NCBI RefSeq assembly: GCF_014695725.1
Contig: NZ_JACJOU010000033.1
Coordinates: 124,001 to 188,000 of the forward strand
Origin: Microcoleus sp. FACHB-672
GTDB lineage: Bacteria > Cyanobacteriota > Cyanobacteriia > Cyanobacteriales > Oscillatoriaceae
Length of the DNA stretch: 64,000 nucleotides
Direction: 5' to 3'
In this document: piece by piece, positions 18,184-27,199 of the stretch
Numbering within the stretch: position 1 is the first letter of the stretch
How the letters are laid out: each line of letters begins with the position of its first letter
Notes under the pieces: model-generated
Seen by the model: the letters and a program-made list of their open reading frames with translations, nothing else
The model's database searches: none
What the model was told of the DNA's origin: nothing
Translations under genes and position numbers: made by a program

Positions 18184-18453
18184 TTAAAATCGTTCTGGTT
18201 GGAAAATTACGACAAATAAATAGAGAGAAAGTCCCAACGTTACAAGACCTAAAAGGCTAATTGTCCAGGCAGTGAATCGCTCAATTTCTCTGCCGGCAGC
18301 CCCATAAACTGCGGGTGCGATCACCAGGTTCAAACACATTAAGAGAAACAATTGCACCGGCACCCGATTTTTTCCTCGCAGCATCCCGGCGAAATCCAGA
18401 GTTTCAGCTAAATTACCAGCCAGAATTGTATCAAACAGCTTAATTTTTCTCAT
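18184..18453 (-). CDS. KdpG/KdpF-like small membrane protein
   Basis: An 89-residue protein between kdpB and kdpC. Its middle is a hydrophobic helix ('VPVQLFLLMCLNLVIAPAV') and its C-terminus, 'LGLVTLGLSLYLFVVIFQPERF', resembles the ~29-residue KdpF peptide that binds and stabilises the E. coli Kdp complex. In Anabaena an extra gene named kdpG lies at this place in kdpABGCD. I therefore read it as that gene, with a KdpF-like tail fused to an N-terminal extension. The function of the extension is unknown. It is only 21 bases from the end of kdpB, so the two are almost certainly co-transcribed. Confidence 0.75.
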   Translation of the reverse strand: MRKIKLFDTILAGNLAETLDFAGMLRGKNRVPVQLFLLMCLNLVIAPAVYGAAGREIERFTAWTISLLGLVTLGLSLYLFVVIFQPERF

Positions 18454-18474
18454 GGCTTTTTTTCCTATCTCTTT

Positions 18475-20574
18475 TCAAACCAACCCGACAGCAGAAATCG
18501 CAATATCAATAATTTTGATAGCAATAAACGGTGCGATAACTCCCCCCAGCCCATAAATTAGAATGTTGCGTTGCAGCAATTGATTAGCAGTTAGCGGCTT
18601 GAATTCTACACCCCGCAGCGCCAAAGGAATCAAAGCGGGAATAATCAGGGCGTTATAAATGAGTGCCGAGACAACTGCTGAATTTGCACTGGATAATCCC
18701 ATTACATTAAGGCTACCAATTCCTGCCGGGGCAAACATCGCCGGAATAATTGCGAAGTATTTGGCAATATCATTAGCAAGAGAAAAAGTCGTCAGCGCAC
18801 CGCGCGTAATTAGCAACTGTTTGCCAATCGTAACCAAGTCAATTAGCTTCGTGGGATCTGAATCCAAATCCACCATATTCGCTGCTTCTTTTGCCGCCTG
18901 AGTGCCAGAATTCATCGCTAATCCAACATTTGCTTGGGCGAGTGCCGGCGCATCATTGGTGCCATCGCCGGTCATTGCGACAATTTTGCCTTCCGCTTGT
19001 TCGGCTTGAATTACAGAAATTTTGTCTTCCGGTGTCGCTTCCGCAATAAAGTCGTCCACACCGGCTTCATCAGCAATCACAGACGCTGTAATTCGATTGT
19101 CGCCAGTTAACATCACTGTCCGCACCCCCATTCGCCGCAATTGGTCAAAGCGTTCGCGGATACCGGGCTTAATAATATCTTTGAGGTAAATAACGCCGTA
19201 AATCTTGCCATCTTGACAAACGGCTAGAGGTGTCCCCCCAAGACGGGAAACTCGTTCGTAGGCGGCATCGAGTTCTGGCGTGAGATTGCCGCCGCGAGAG
19301 CGCACAAAGCCTTTAATCGCATCGACCGCGCCCTTTCGCACCTCACGGCCATTGGGCAAGTCTGTACCACTCATGCGCGTTCTGGCCGAAAATTCTATCC
19401 CTTCGGCTTGGCTACGGTCAAAATCAATGGTTGACCCTAATGTCTCTGCTAGGCGAACGATAGATTTCCCCTCTGGCGTTTCATCAAAGACGCTGGCAGT
19501 CAGCGCCACACCGGCAGTCTCCTCGATTGAGTAGCCATTGACTGGAATAAACTCCTCTGCCAGCCGGTTGCCCAAAGTAATCGTGCCGGTTTTATCCAAA
19601 ACGAGAGTATTGACATCCCCGCACGCCTCAACAGCGCGTCCAGAAGTTGCCACCACATTAAATTGAGCCACCCGATCCATGCCGGCAATCCCGATCGCAC
19701 TCAGCAATCCGCCAATCGTTGTGGGAATCAGCGCCACCAATAGAGAAATTAAAATCGCCACACTCACGGGACTATTCACATAGTTAGCCACCGACGGCAA
19801 CGTTGCCACCACAATCAAAAAGACTTGGGTTAAAACCGCCAGCAAAACCGTTAGGGCAATTTCATTCGGTGTTTTCGACCGTTCAGCGCCTTCCACCAAA
19901 GAAATCATCCGGTCAATAAATCCTTTTCCGGGGTCAGCACTTACCCGGAGTGTGAGTTCATCCGAGATAATTCGCGTCCCGCCGGTGACGGAACTGGCAA
20001 TATCAGACCCCGGTTCTTTAAGCACCGGCGCAGATTCGCCGGTAATCGCAGATTCATCGACCGAAGCAACGCCGGCAATCACCTCTCCGTCCGCAGGAAT
20101 CATATCGCCGGCAATCACTTTCACCAAATCGCCTTTTCTCAGCGCAGTTGAAGAAACTTCCTGCACCGATCCATCGGGTGCGAGTTTGCGGGCAACTGTA
20201 TCAGATTTCGTCGCCCGCAAGGCATCCGCTTGTGCCTTCCCCCGCCCTTCTGCCACTGCCTCCGCAAAATTGGCAAATACGACGGTAAAAAATAAAATCG
20301 TCGTAATTAAACCGTTTAACAATCGCAGATTTTCTCCCTGTACTGTGCCAAACAGGTTGGGATCGACCGTCAGCAGTGCAGTGACAATTGTGCCAACCCA
20401 AACGATGAACATGACGGGGTTTTTGACAGTATTTCTGGGGTCAAGCTTGACAAATGCCTCGCGAATTGCTCTTTGATAAAGCCCTTTTGTATTGACCTTG
20501 GGTGTGTGTCTGCGGGAGTCGCGTGGCCCTTCAGGCCGGCGCACAGGTTTAGCAGAAGAATTGGCAGATGTCAT
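18475..20574 (-). CDS. kdpB: Potassium-transporting P-type ATPase subunit B
   Basis: The 699-residue catalytic subunit of the high-affinity K+ pump. The phosphorylated Asp327 lies in 'LVLDKTGTI'; the actuator loop is 'ITGES'; the hinge is '[14 protein letters not shown]'. Membrane segments frame these domains at both ends. The basic N-terminal extension ('[19 protein letters not shown]') is slightly longer than in E. coli (682 residues). It hydrolyses ATP to drive K+ that enters through KdpA into the cell. It follows kdpA by 55 bases. Confidence 0.97.
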   Translation of the reverse strand: MTSANSSAKPVRRPEGPRDSRRHTPKVNTKGLYQRAIREAFVKLDPRNTVKNPVMFIVWVGTIVTALLTVDPNLFGTVQGENLRLLNGLITTILFFTVVFANFAEAVAEGRGKAQADALRATKSDTVARKLAPDGSVQEVSSTALRKGDLVKVIAGDMIPADGEVIAGVASVDESAITGESAPVLKEPGSDIASSVTGGTRIISDELTLRVSADPGKGFIDRMISLVEGAERSKTPNEIALTVLLAVLTQVFLIVVATLPSVANYVNSPVSVAILISLLVALIPTTIGGLLSAIGIAGMDRVAQFNVVATSGRAVEACGDVNTLVLDKTGTITLGNRLAEEFIPVNGYSIEETAGVALTASVFDETPEGKSIVRLAETLGSTIDFDRSQAEGIEFSARTRMSGTDLPNGREVRKGAVDAIKGFVRSRGGNLTPELDAAYERVSRLGGTPLAVCQDGKIYGVIYLKDIIKPGIRERFDQLRRMGVRTVMLTGDNRITASVIADEAGVDDFIAEATPEDKISVIQAEQAEGKIVAMTGDGTNDAPALAQANVGLAMNSGTQAAKEAANMVDLDSDPTKLIDLVTIGKQLLITRGALTTFSLANDIAKYFAIIPAMFAPAGIGSLNVMGLSSANSAVVSALIYNALIIPALIPLALRGVEFKPLTANQLLQRNILIYGLGGVIAPFIAIKIIDIAISAVGLV

Positions 20575-20629
20575 AGTTGTGAGGAAAGTTTTTTAATGCC
20601 GGGATTGATTGCAGAGAAATTGCGTTCCG

Positions 20630-22312
20630 CTAACCTTTGGCGAGTTGAAAGGCTTCGGCGATGGGGCCAAGCGCTAAAACCGGGAAAAAGGTTAAAGCAC
20701 CGAGAATTAAAATTACGCCGGCTGTAATGCCGGTGAATAGCAGGCTGTCGGTTCTGAGGGTGCCAGGAGTTTCGGGGACAGGTTGTTTGTTTGCCATACT
20801 GTCAGCCAGCAGCAACAAGGCAACAATCGAGATGTAGCGTCCTGCCAAGAGGCTGAAACAACAGCTTAGGTTCCACCAGAGAGTTGCATCTCCCAATCCC
20901 TCAAAGCCTGAACCATTGTTGGCGGCAGCCGAGGCGTACTCGTAGACAACTTGAGAAAGACCGTGAAAGCCTGGGTTACTGATGCCAGCGAGGGTTTCAG
21001 GAAAGGCGAGGGTAATGGCACTCGGAATCAAGACCGCGATAGGGTGGACGAGTAGCACCACACTGGCAAGAACGATTTGCCACTTTTCAATTTTGCGTCC
21101 CAGAAATTCTGGGGTTCGTCCGACCATTAAGCCGGTGAGAAATACGGTCAAAATTAGGTAAATAAATAAGTAAGCGGTGCCGGTGCCTTGTCCGCCCCAG
21201 ACGATTTGCAAAAACAAGTTAAACAAAGTCGAGAAACCACCGGCAGGCATCAGGGAATCGTGCATTCCGTTAACTGCCCCTGTCATGGTGCCGGTGGCGG
21301 CTACTGCCCAAAATGCTGTTGCTGCCCAACCAAACCGAACTTCTTTGCCTTCTAAATTCGGCTGATCTCCTGCTGCCAAAATAGAATTAACCAGCGGATT
21401 GCCTTGATATTCACCAATCGCAGTTACGCCGACTAGAATGACAAAGATGATGAATACCATCCAAAATATCAGCCAAGATTGTTTGGTGTTTTTTGCAAAT
21501 ATCCCGTAGGTGTAGATTAGTGACGCCGGGATACACATCATGGCAAGTGTTTCAATTAAGTTGGTCGCCCCGTTGGGATTTTCAAAAGGATGTGCGGAGT
21601 TAATACCAAAAAATCCGCCGCCGTTTTCTCCAAACTGTTTGATCGCTTCAAAGTGAGACACCGGCCCTCTGGCAATTACCTGAGTTGCTCCTTCTAAAGT
21701 GGTAACGGTTTCTGGGCCGGCTAAAGTTTCTGGAACTCCCAGAATCAGTAATAGCAATGCCCCCACAACCGAAAGCGGAAGCAAAATTCTGGTAATTGAT
21801 TGAATCATATCTGCATAAAAATTGCCGACGGGTCTGCCGGTTAAGCCCCGAATAAAAGCAATTCCTACAGCTAAACCCGTTGCGGCGGATGTAAACATCA
21901 AAAAATTTAGCGTTAGCTGGCTTAAATAACTGAAGGTTGTTTCGCCGGCGTAATGTTGCTGGTCTGTATTTGTCAAAAATGAGATTGTTGTATGTAGCGC
22001 TAAATCCCAGCTAGGTGCTGTTAAGCCAGTAGGATTCAGAGGCAGAAGCCCCTGAAACATAAAAATTAAATAAACTAAAAAGCCCATTGCCAGGTTGCTG
22101 AGTAGCAAAGCACGAGCATACTGCCTGCCGGTCATTGCTTCGAGCGAACGCAATCCACCGGCGCTGTAGATAACTCGTTCAACAGGTCTCATTACGGGGT
22201 CAAGAAAGGTTTTATTTCCCTGAAATACTTGCGCGATGTAACTTCCGAGTGGGCGTACAATTGCCACCAAAATGATTAGAGTTAATGCAATCTGAATGAA
22301 TCCTTGGAACAT
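20630..22312 (-). CDS. kdpA: Potassium-transporting ATPase subunit A
   Basis: The 560-residue channel-like subunit, nearly the same size as E. coli KdpA (557). About ten membrane segments and four pore loops are visible; one contains '[19 protein letters not shown]', a selectivity-filter loop diagnostic for KdpA, and another '[15 protein letters not shown]'. It binds K+ from the periplasm and hands it to KdpB. It is the first gene of the operon; its start is 440 bases from the divergent sensor kinase gene, with a palindromic candidate operator in between. Confidence 0.97.
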   Translation of the reverse strand: MFQGFIQIALTLIILVAIVRPLGSYIAQVFQGNKTFLDPVMRPVERVIYSAGGLRSLEAMTGRQYARALLLSNLAMGFLVYLIFMFQGLLPLNPTGLTAPSWDLALHTTISFLTNTDQQHYAGETTFSYLSQLTLNFLMFTSAATGLAVGIAFIRGLTGRPVGNFYADMIQSITRILLPLSVVGALLLLILGVPETLAGPETVTTLEGATQVIARGPVSHFEAIKQFGENGGGFFGINSAHPFENPNGATNLIETLAMMCIPASLIYTYGIFAKNTKQSWLIFWMVFIIFVILVGVTAIGEYQGNPLVNSILAAGDQPNLEGKEVRFGWAATAFWAVAATGTMTGAVNGMHDSLMPAGGFSTLFNLFLQIVWGGQGTGTAYLFIYLILTVFLTGLMVGRTPEFLGRKIEKWQIVLASVVLLVHPIAVLIPSAITLAFPETLAGISNPGFHGLSQVVYEYASAAANNGSGFEGLGDATLWWNLSCCFSLLAGRYISIVALLLLADSMANKQPVPETPGTLRTDSLLFTGITAGVILILGALTFFPVLALGPIAEAFQLAKG

Positions 22313-22752
22313 AAATAGCCACGAATCTCTGTTGTAAACTAAACAAAATTGATGAATTTCTAATTTTTTCCACTAAGGGCCGGCTTAGCGACTTCTTCGT
22401 AAATAGATAGCTGGAACAAATTCTTGATTAAGTTTTTGAAAGTGTTTAAACTTAATCAAATACCACAAAACTGAAAATATTTTTTCACGTATAATTCGCA
22501 AACCTGACTGATTTAATTAGGAAGTTAGCTGATTTTAAAAGTTTTATTTTGAATAATCAATATCTAAAAGGTGATTTGGGAAAGATTACACAAAGCAATA
22601 TATTTTTTAAGTTATATTGAGATTCACTGCGTTTAGCTTTGATCTATAACAACAGATATAGATCAAAACTAAACACGCATTTTGACTGAATCCAAATTGC
22701 TTGTCTGCGTTTAATCTTGATCGGTAGGTTCTTTAAACCATAGCTGTTCAGA
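22313..22752. promoter_or_regulatory. Divergent promoter region between kdpA and the sensor kinase
   Basis: A 440-bp AT-rich region separates two divergent units. It contains a long palindrome at 22631-22674 (listed separately) and, at 22708-22725, a further half site GCGTTTAATCTTGATCGG that resembles the left palindrome arm with its preceding bases, GCGTTTAGCTTTGATCTA. No clear -35/-10 pair was found for kdpA. Confidence 0.5.
22631..22674. promoter_or_regulatory. 18-bp palindrome, candidate operator for the kdp region
   Basis: GTTTAGCTTTGATCTATA (22631-22648) and TATAGATCAAAACTAAAC (22657-22674) are inverted copies with one mismatch around an 8-base spacer. The inner 11 bp, TTTGATCTATA, pair perfectly. 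The position, about 80 bases before the kinase ATG, and a related half site at 22708 suggest a dimeric regulator such as the NarL-type protein encoded at 23903. Confidence 0.5.
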
Positions 22753-23856
22753 ATGGCCATCAAGTTCTCAACGCTCAAAGAAAAGCTGTTAAAGTCTAAC
22801 CAGCGCTTCAACACGAACTGGCTGATGGCTGGCTTATTAGCGATTGTTCTGGGACTGGAGTTTTCCACGCCGCCGGCTTATGTCTTTGGCTACTTCTACA
22901 CCGGCGCGATTTTGTTGGTACATCCCCGCCGGAGTAAGTCTGCAACGGTGCGAGTAACGCTGGCAGCTTGTGGTTTAACTTTGTTAAATCTCGTCTTTCC
23001 CGTTTTGGAAGCTTTCGACTCCGCAACTTTAGCCAACCGATTAATTGCAGTGCTGGCGCTAGTTGTCACCGGCTGGTTAAGCGAACGCAACCAGCAGTAT
23101 GAGGAAGCACTCGCTCGACAGCAAGCGCAACTGCAAGCACAAGCGCAACTCGCAAGTTTGCGTGAAGATTTTGTATCCACGTTAAGTCACGACCTCAAAA
23201 CCCCCCTACTCGGTGCCATTGAAACTATCAAATCCTTTCAGCAGCAGCAATTTGGTGCAGTCACGCCGGCACAACAAAAAGTGCTAGAAATGATGGTTCG
23301 CTCTCACCGCACCACGTTACAACTCGTTGAGACACTGCTAGATGTGTATCACAACGATACAGAAGGACTTCAACTGCGCAGATCGCCGGTGAATTTAGTT
23401 GCCATTGCTGAGGAAGTGATTGCGACCCTCATCGATTTAGCTGCAACCCGCCAAGTCTATATTCGTTTAAGTTATGGAGAATCTGATTTCCGCCGCTCAT
23501 TTTGGGTAAACGGGGATGCCTTGCAATTGCAGCGAGTTTTTGCCAATTTACTGACCAATAGCATCAATCACTCTCCTCGCGGCAGTAAGGTAGAAGTCGC
23601 AATGCAATCACAGTCCGCCTATCAAGTTGTGAAAATTACTGATGATGGGCCAGGAATGAGCGCAGACGAACTGCCTCACTTATTTGAGCGGTTTTATCAA
23701 GGACACAGTAATCGCCACGCCAAAGGTTCTGGGCTGGGTTTATATTTGACGCGCCAGATTATTACCGCCCATGATGGTACAATTTGGGCGGAAAATCGAT
23801 TGCCGCACGGGGCAATGTTTGGCTTTAAATTGGCAGCTTGCTTTCCTAAATCCTGA
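22753..23856 (+). CDS. Membrane-bound sensor histidine kinase
   Basis: The 367-residue kinase has three to four hydrophobic segments in residues 22-110 with very short loops, so it likely senses within the membrane. The catalytic part has His146 in 'STLSHDLKTPLLGAIE', an N-box 'NLLTNSINHSPRG', 'DDGPGMSADE' and 'GSGLGLYLTRQII'. It starts the divergent unit opposite kdpA and precedes a NarL-type regulator by 46 bases, so the two form a pair. The co-located kdpD lacks its own kinase domain. This pair is a plausible replacement for the KdpD kinase/KdpE system, but that is inferred from position only. Confidence 0.92.
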   Translation: MAIKFSTLKEKLLKSNQRFNTNWLMAGLLAIVLGLEFSTPPAYVFGYFYTGAILLVHPRRSKSATVRVTLAACGLTLLNLVFPVLEAFDSATLANRLIAVLALVVTGWLSERNQQYEEALARQQAQLQAQAQLASLREDFVSTLSHDLKTPLLGAIETIKSFQQQQFGAVTPAQQKVLEMMVRSHRTTLQLVETLLDVYHNDTEGLQLRRSPVNLVAIAEEVIATLIDLAATRQVYIRLSYGESDFRRSFWVNGDALQLQRVFANLLTNSINHSPRGSKVEVAMQSQSAYQVVKITDDGPGMSADELPHLFERFYQGHSNRHAKGSGLGLYLTRQIITAHDGTIWAENRLPHGAMFGFKLAACFPKS

Positions 23857-23902
23857 GTTGTGATTCCTCTATGCTCCATCCTTTTTCAAGGATTAATCAC
23901 TA

Positions 23903-24577
23903 ATGAGCGCAGTGCAGATTTTGCTAGTAGAAGATGACGAACTATTTCGCCTTGGTCTTTCAATGCGGTTACAAAAGGAAACGGGATTGGACGTAGTGGC
24001 GGAGGCGGAAGATGGCGATACGGCTGTGGAATTAGCGAATCGGCATCCACTCGACATTGTTCTGCTTGATGTGGGACTGCCTGGAATTGGGGGCATTGAA
24101 GCTTGTCGCAAAATCAAGCAGCAACATCCAGAATTACCAGTTTTAGTGTTAACGTCTCACTCACAAAAGCCTCTAATTGCGCGGTTAATTGAAGCCGGCG
24201 CTCATGGCTACTGTCTTAAAGGAATTGCAGCACAGGCTTTGATTTTGGCGATCCGTTCGGTGGCTGCCGGCGCTTCTTGGTGGGATAAGGCAGCAACGAC
24301 GGAAATTCGAGCGGCTTTTGCAGACAACGACTTAGTTGCTGCCTCACAATCGGCACATACAATAGAAAATCAGTTGACAAAGCGTGAACAAGAAATTTTG
24401 GCATTGGTGGCTGCCGGTAAAAACAATCAAGAAATCGCACAAATGCTTTACATTGCCCCCGGTACAGTGCGGGTTCATGTCCATGCTATTTTGCAAAAGT
24501 TAGAGGTGCGCGATCGCACGCAAGCTGCTATCCTCGCGCTACAGAAAGGATTGATTGATACAAAACTTTTGGCTTAA
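23903..24577 (+). CDS. NarL/LuxR-family response regulator
   Basis: The 224-residue regulator has a receiver with phosphorylatable Asp56 ('DIVLLDVGLP') and acidic pair 'EDDE', and a C-terminal LuxR helix-turn-helix at about 153-212 ('LTKREQEILALVAAGKNNQE', 'APGTVRVHVHAILQKL'). It would bind DNA as a phosphorylated dimer. The canonical Kdp regulator KdpE is an OmpR-type protein, so this is a different family. One of only four HIP1 octamers in the window (24510-24517) lies inside the HTH coding part. Confidence 0.93.
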   Translation: MSAVQILLVEDDELFRLGLSMRLQKETGLDVVAEAEDGDTAVELANRHPLDIVLLDVGLPGIGGIEACRKIKQQHPELPVLVLTSHSQKPLIARLIEAGAHGYCLKGIAAQALILAIRSVAAGASWWDKAATTEIRAAFADNDLVAASQSAHTIENQLTKREQEILALVAAGKNNQEIAQMLYIAPGTVRVHVHAILQKLEVRDRTQAAILALQKGLIDTKLLA

Positions 24578-24908
24578 CATCTCATCTGTGGATATCGTTA
24601 TTTGATAAACTCAGACAACTGACGTTTCAAAACAGTGTATTTTTTCTGATGTCCGGATAAGTTTGTTGCAACTTCTTGCCGCAAGGAATTTCCATCCAGT
24701 TAAGGATCGAGAAACTCGTGAAACGCTTTACGGTGATTCATGATGTGGCACAGGTGATGTTTAAATCGGTAAAATCCAACCTATTAGTAAGCATTCCCGT
24801 GCCGGCATTTTCAATCCCCATTGGCGCTATCATCTGCATATGCCTAACGGCACGCTGCGCTATCATTTGCGGTTAGTAAAAACCAAACCATCGACTTTTA
24901 CACAAAGT
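24578..24908. pseudogene. Spacer with decayed copy of the pentapeptide gene 3' end
   Basis: About 24680-24740 aligns with the last ~20 codons of the pentapeptide gene (15800-15857). GAAACGCTTTAC-GTGATT-ATGATGTGGCAC is nearly identical in both, and the preceding 24 bases match at roughly 17 positions. In the frame that corresponds to the intact gene the copy has several stops, so it is not functional. The following bases match the spacer after the intact gene and contain a CGCAGAT-type repeat remnant around 24833-24877. Confidence 0.7.
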
Positions 24909-25033
24909 CTAAGATACAAAATTCCCGATCCAAGGCAACTGTACCAAATCAGAAAACGTAGTATGGCGCTGCCGATCTAATTCTTGAATGCGAGCTTGCT
25001 CAGCATAAAGTTGCTGTAAATAAGACTCAAAAA
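24680..25033. repeat. Right direct repeat flanking the kdp cluster
   Basis: This is the partner of 15800-16180, in the same orientation. It holds the decayed pentapeptide tail, the spacer and the last 42 or so codons of the intact dnaG gene. The portion 24908-25033 is about 96% identical to 16055-16180. Together the two copies bracket about 8.5 kb that contains only the kdp operon and its kinase-regulator pair. Confidence 0.85.
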
Positions 25034-26927
25034 GATCAGGATTCGTCTTGCTGTCTGTATTGCGCCATAAATCCAGAAATAAACGATAGCGTTTCTCACA
25101 CATTACCCGCTCTATAGAAGCAGCAGCAGCGCGGATAACGAGCGGAGTTCGCAAAATTTCCTGCTTCGTTCTTTCATCTAAATGAAATAGGGGAGAAATA
25201 ACAGCCATATCCTCAGACAACTCCAAGCAACGATCTTGAAGTGTCGAAATAAGCTGTGCCGGTGTTGAGCCGGCAGTCGGAATCTCCGAAATCTGCCGCC
25301 ATAAAAATCGATGATGAGATAAACTAAATTCTAAATCTCGTTCTTCTAAAGCATCAAGAACCGCCTGCCGATGTTCAGGGTAGTGGAGATAAATCAGCAG
25401 CAGTAAAGCTTCAGCTTTTTCTAAAAGATTGCGTTCAGAAGAAAGCGGAAGTGCTTGAGCAGGATTTGACTTTGGGGTGCCGGCACGACGCACGAAACGT
25501 CGCTTATTTTGTTGCAAGCGGCTTTCGATAAACGGCGCAAACCGACACGACTCATCATGGCTGAGAAGTTCGTCACAGTAACGAACAATTTGACTCAGAA
25601 GGTTATCCGCCAATAAAGGTTGCCGGCGAGAATCACCCTGGCTCAAAAGTTCGGCACAGCGATTGATGTAGTGAGTTAACTGATTATCATTAGAAATATT
25701 ACACAATAACTTCACCATTGCCGTCGCCACTTGCTGAAACTGATCCGCTTGTGTCAAGTTGCGCTCAAGTAAAGTTTGCTGGATTTTCCAATCAAGCCAC
25801 AGAGAAGCATTTGCTAAAAGTTCTCGATACTGTTCAGAAGAATAAGTTTTGAGAAATTCATCCGCATCTTTACCCTCGGGAATATTAAGAATTCGTAACT
25901 GTACTTCACCCCGATAAGCCAAATCGGCGATTTCTCCAATCGCTCGTGCTGCCGCATTCGTGCCGGCTTTATCCGCATCAAAATTAAGCACAATTTGCTT
26001 CGATTCTGTGTGGCGGAGCAACTGACGCACTTGATCGATACTGAGAGCAGTTCCCAAAGAAGCAACAACATTGGCAATACCGGCAGCGTGAAGCGCGATC
26101 GCATCAAAATATCCCTCCACCACCACCGCTTGATCTTCTTTAGAAATCGCATTTCGCGCTTTATCTAGAGCAAACAAGGTTCTGCCTTTGTCAAATAGCT
26201 CAGTTTCCGGAGAATTGAGGTATTTCGGTTGCTCATCCGTCAAAGTTCTACCGCCAAAACCAATCGTTCTTCCTTGGATGTCGTGAATGGGAATAATCAA
26301 ACGCTCACGAAATCGGTCATAATAGCCGCTTCCCGACTTGCGCGGTGCAATTAAACCGGCTTGTTCCACCAACTGCACCGGCTGCTGTTTGACTTCCACC
26401 AGATAGCGGTAAAGCGTATCCCAGCCGGCAGGTGCATAACCGAGTTGAAACTGCTGAATCGTTTCTTGGCTTAGTTGCCGCTCAGATTGCAAATACTCCA
26501 GCGCCAGTTTGCCTTGAGGTTGCGTGAGCGCGTGTTGGTAAAAACTGGATGCAATTGCCAGAATTTCATACAATTGCTCTCTGATGGAAATTTGGCGCTG
26601 AAATTCCTGCCGGTGTTCGGCTTGCAGGGTTTTGATCGGCACCTGATAGCGCTTCGCCAAATCTAACACTACATCGCTATAGGATTGCTTACCCACTTCC
26701 TTAAGAAACCCAATCGCATTACCGCCGGCATTACAGCCAAAGCAGTAGTACATTTGCTTCCCAGGACTTACCGTAAAGCTAGGTGATTTTTCCTCATGGA
26801 AAGGACACAAGCCCACATAATCCTTCCCGCGCTTTCGCAGTACAACGTGTTCGGAGATAACATCGACAATATCAACGCGTTGCTTAACTTCTTCAATGGT
26901 GTCTGGATGCAGGCGGGGAATGTCCAT
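24909..26927 (-). CDS. dnaG: DNA primase
   Basis: The 672-residue primase makes RNA primers at the replication fork. The N-terminal CHC2 zinc finger has Cys41, His44, Cys62 and Cys65 ('CPFHEEKSPSF' and 'YYCFGCNAGGN'). The TOPRIM core has the metal-binding 'VVVEGYFDAIAL' and 'LNFDADKAGT'. The C-terminal region (from about 430) is the helicase-binding part. The gene is complete. A second copy of its last 41 codons lies at 16055-16183. Confidence 0.97.
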   Translation of the reverse strand: MDIPRLHPDTIEEVKQRVDIVDVISEHVVLRKRGKDYVGLCPFHEEKSPSFTVSPGKQMYYCFGCNAGGNAIGFLKEVGKQSYSDVVLDLAKRYQVPIKTLQAEHRQEFQRQISIREQLYEILAIASSFYQHALTQPQGKLALEYLQSERQLSQETIQQFQLGYAPAGWDTLYRYLVEVKQQPVQLVEQAGLIAPRKSGSGYYDRFRERLIIPIHDIQGRTIGFGGRTLTDEQPKYLNSPETELFDKGRTLFALDKARNAISKEDQAVVVEGYFDAIALHAAGIANVVASLGTALSIDQVRQLLRHTESKQIVLNFDADKAGTNAAARAIGEIADLAYRGEVQLRILNIPEGKDADEFLKTYSSEQYRELLANASLWLDWKIQQTLLERNLTQADQFQQVATAMVKLLCNISNDNQLTHYINRCAELLSQGDSRRQPLLADNLLSQIVRYCDELLSHDESCRFAPFIESRLQQNKRRFVRRAGTPKSNPAQALPLSSERNLLEKAEALLLLIYLHYPEHRQAVLDALEERDLEFSLSHHRFLWRQISEIPTAGSTPAQLISTLQDRCLELSEDMAVISPLFHLDERTKQEILRTPLVIRAAAASIERVMCEKRYRLFLDLWRNTDSKTNPDLFESYLQQLYAEQARIQELDRQRHTTFSDLVQLPWIGNFVS

Positions 26928-27199
26928 CAGTCAAAATTATGCCAAAAAAATCACTATGCCTATTTTGACGTTTCTGCTGCCGGCAGTAAAGTCGGGCTAA
27001 TTTATTTTAAAATGAATTTCCCCGCGCATCGCTTAAGAGTTAAAAGCTGCTAAAATTTTTATCTACTCAGCATTAAGTTCTTTTAAAAGGATATTTTTAT
27101 CAGTCAGGCATTAAACTTTATTGAGAACTTACACGAAAGTTTAGGAATCCAATTCTCGCAATAAAGCTTAAAGTTTTATTACTAAAAAATAACGGATAT

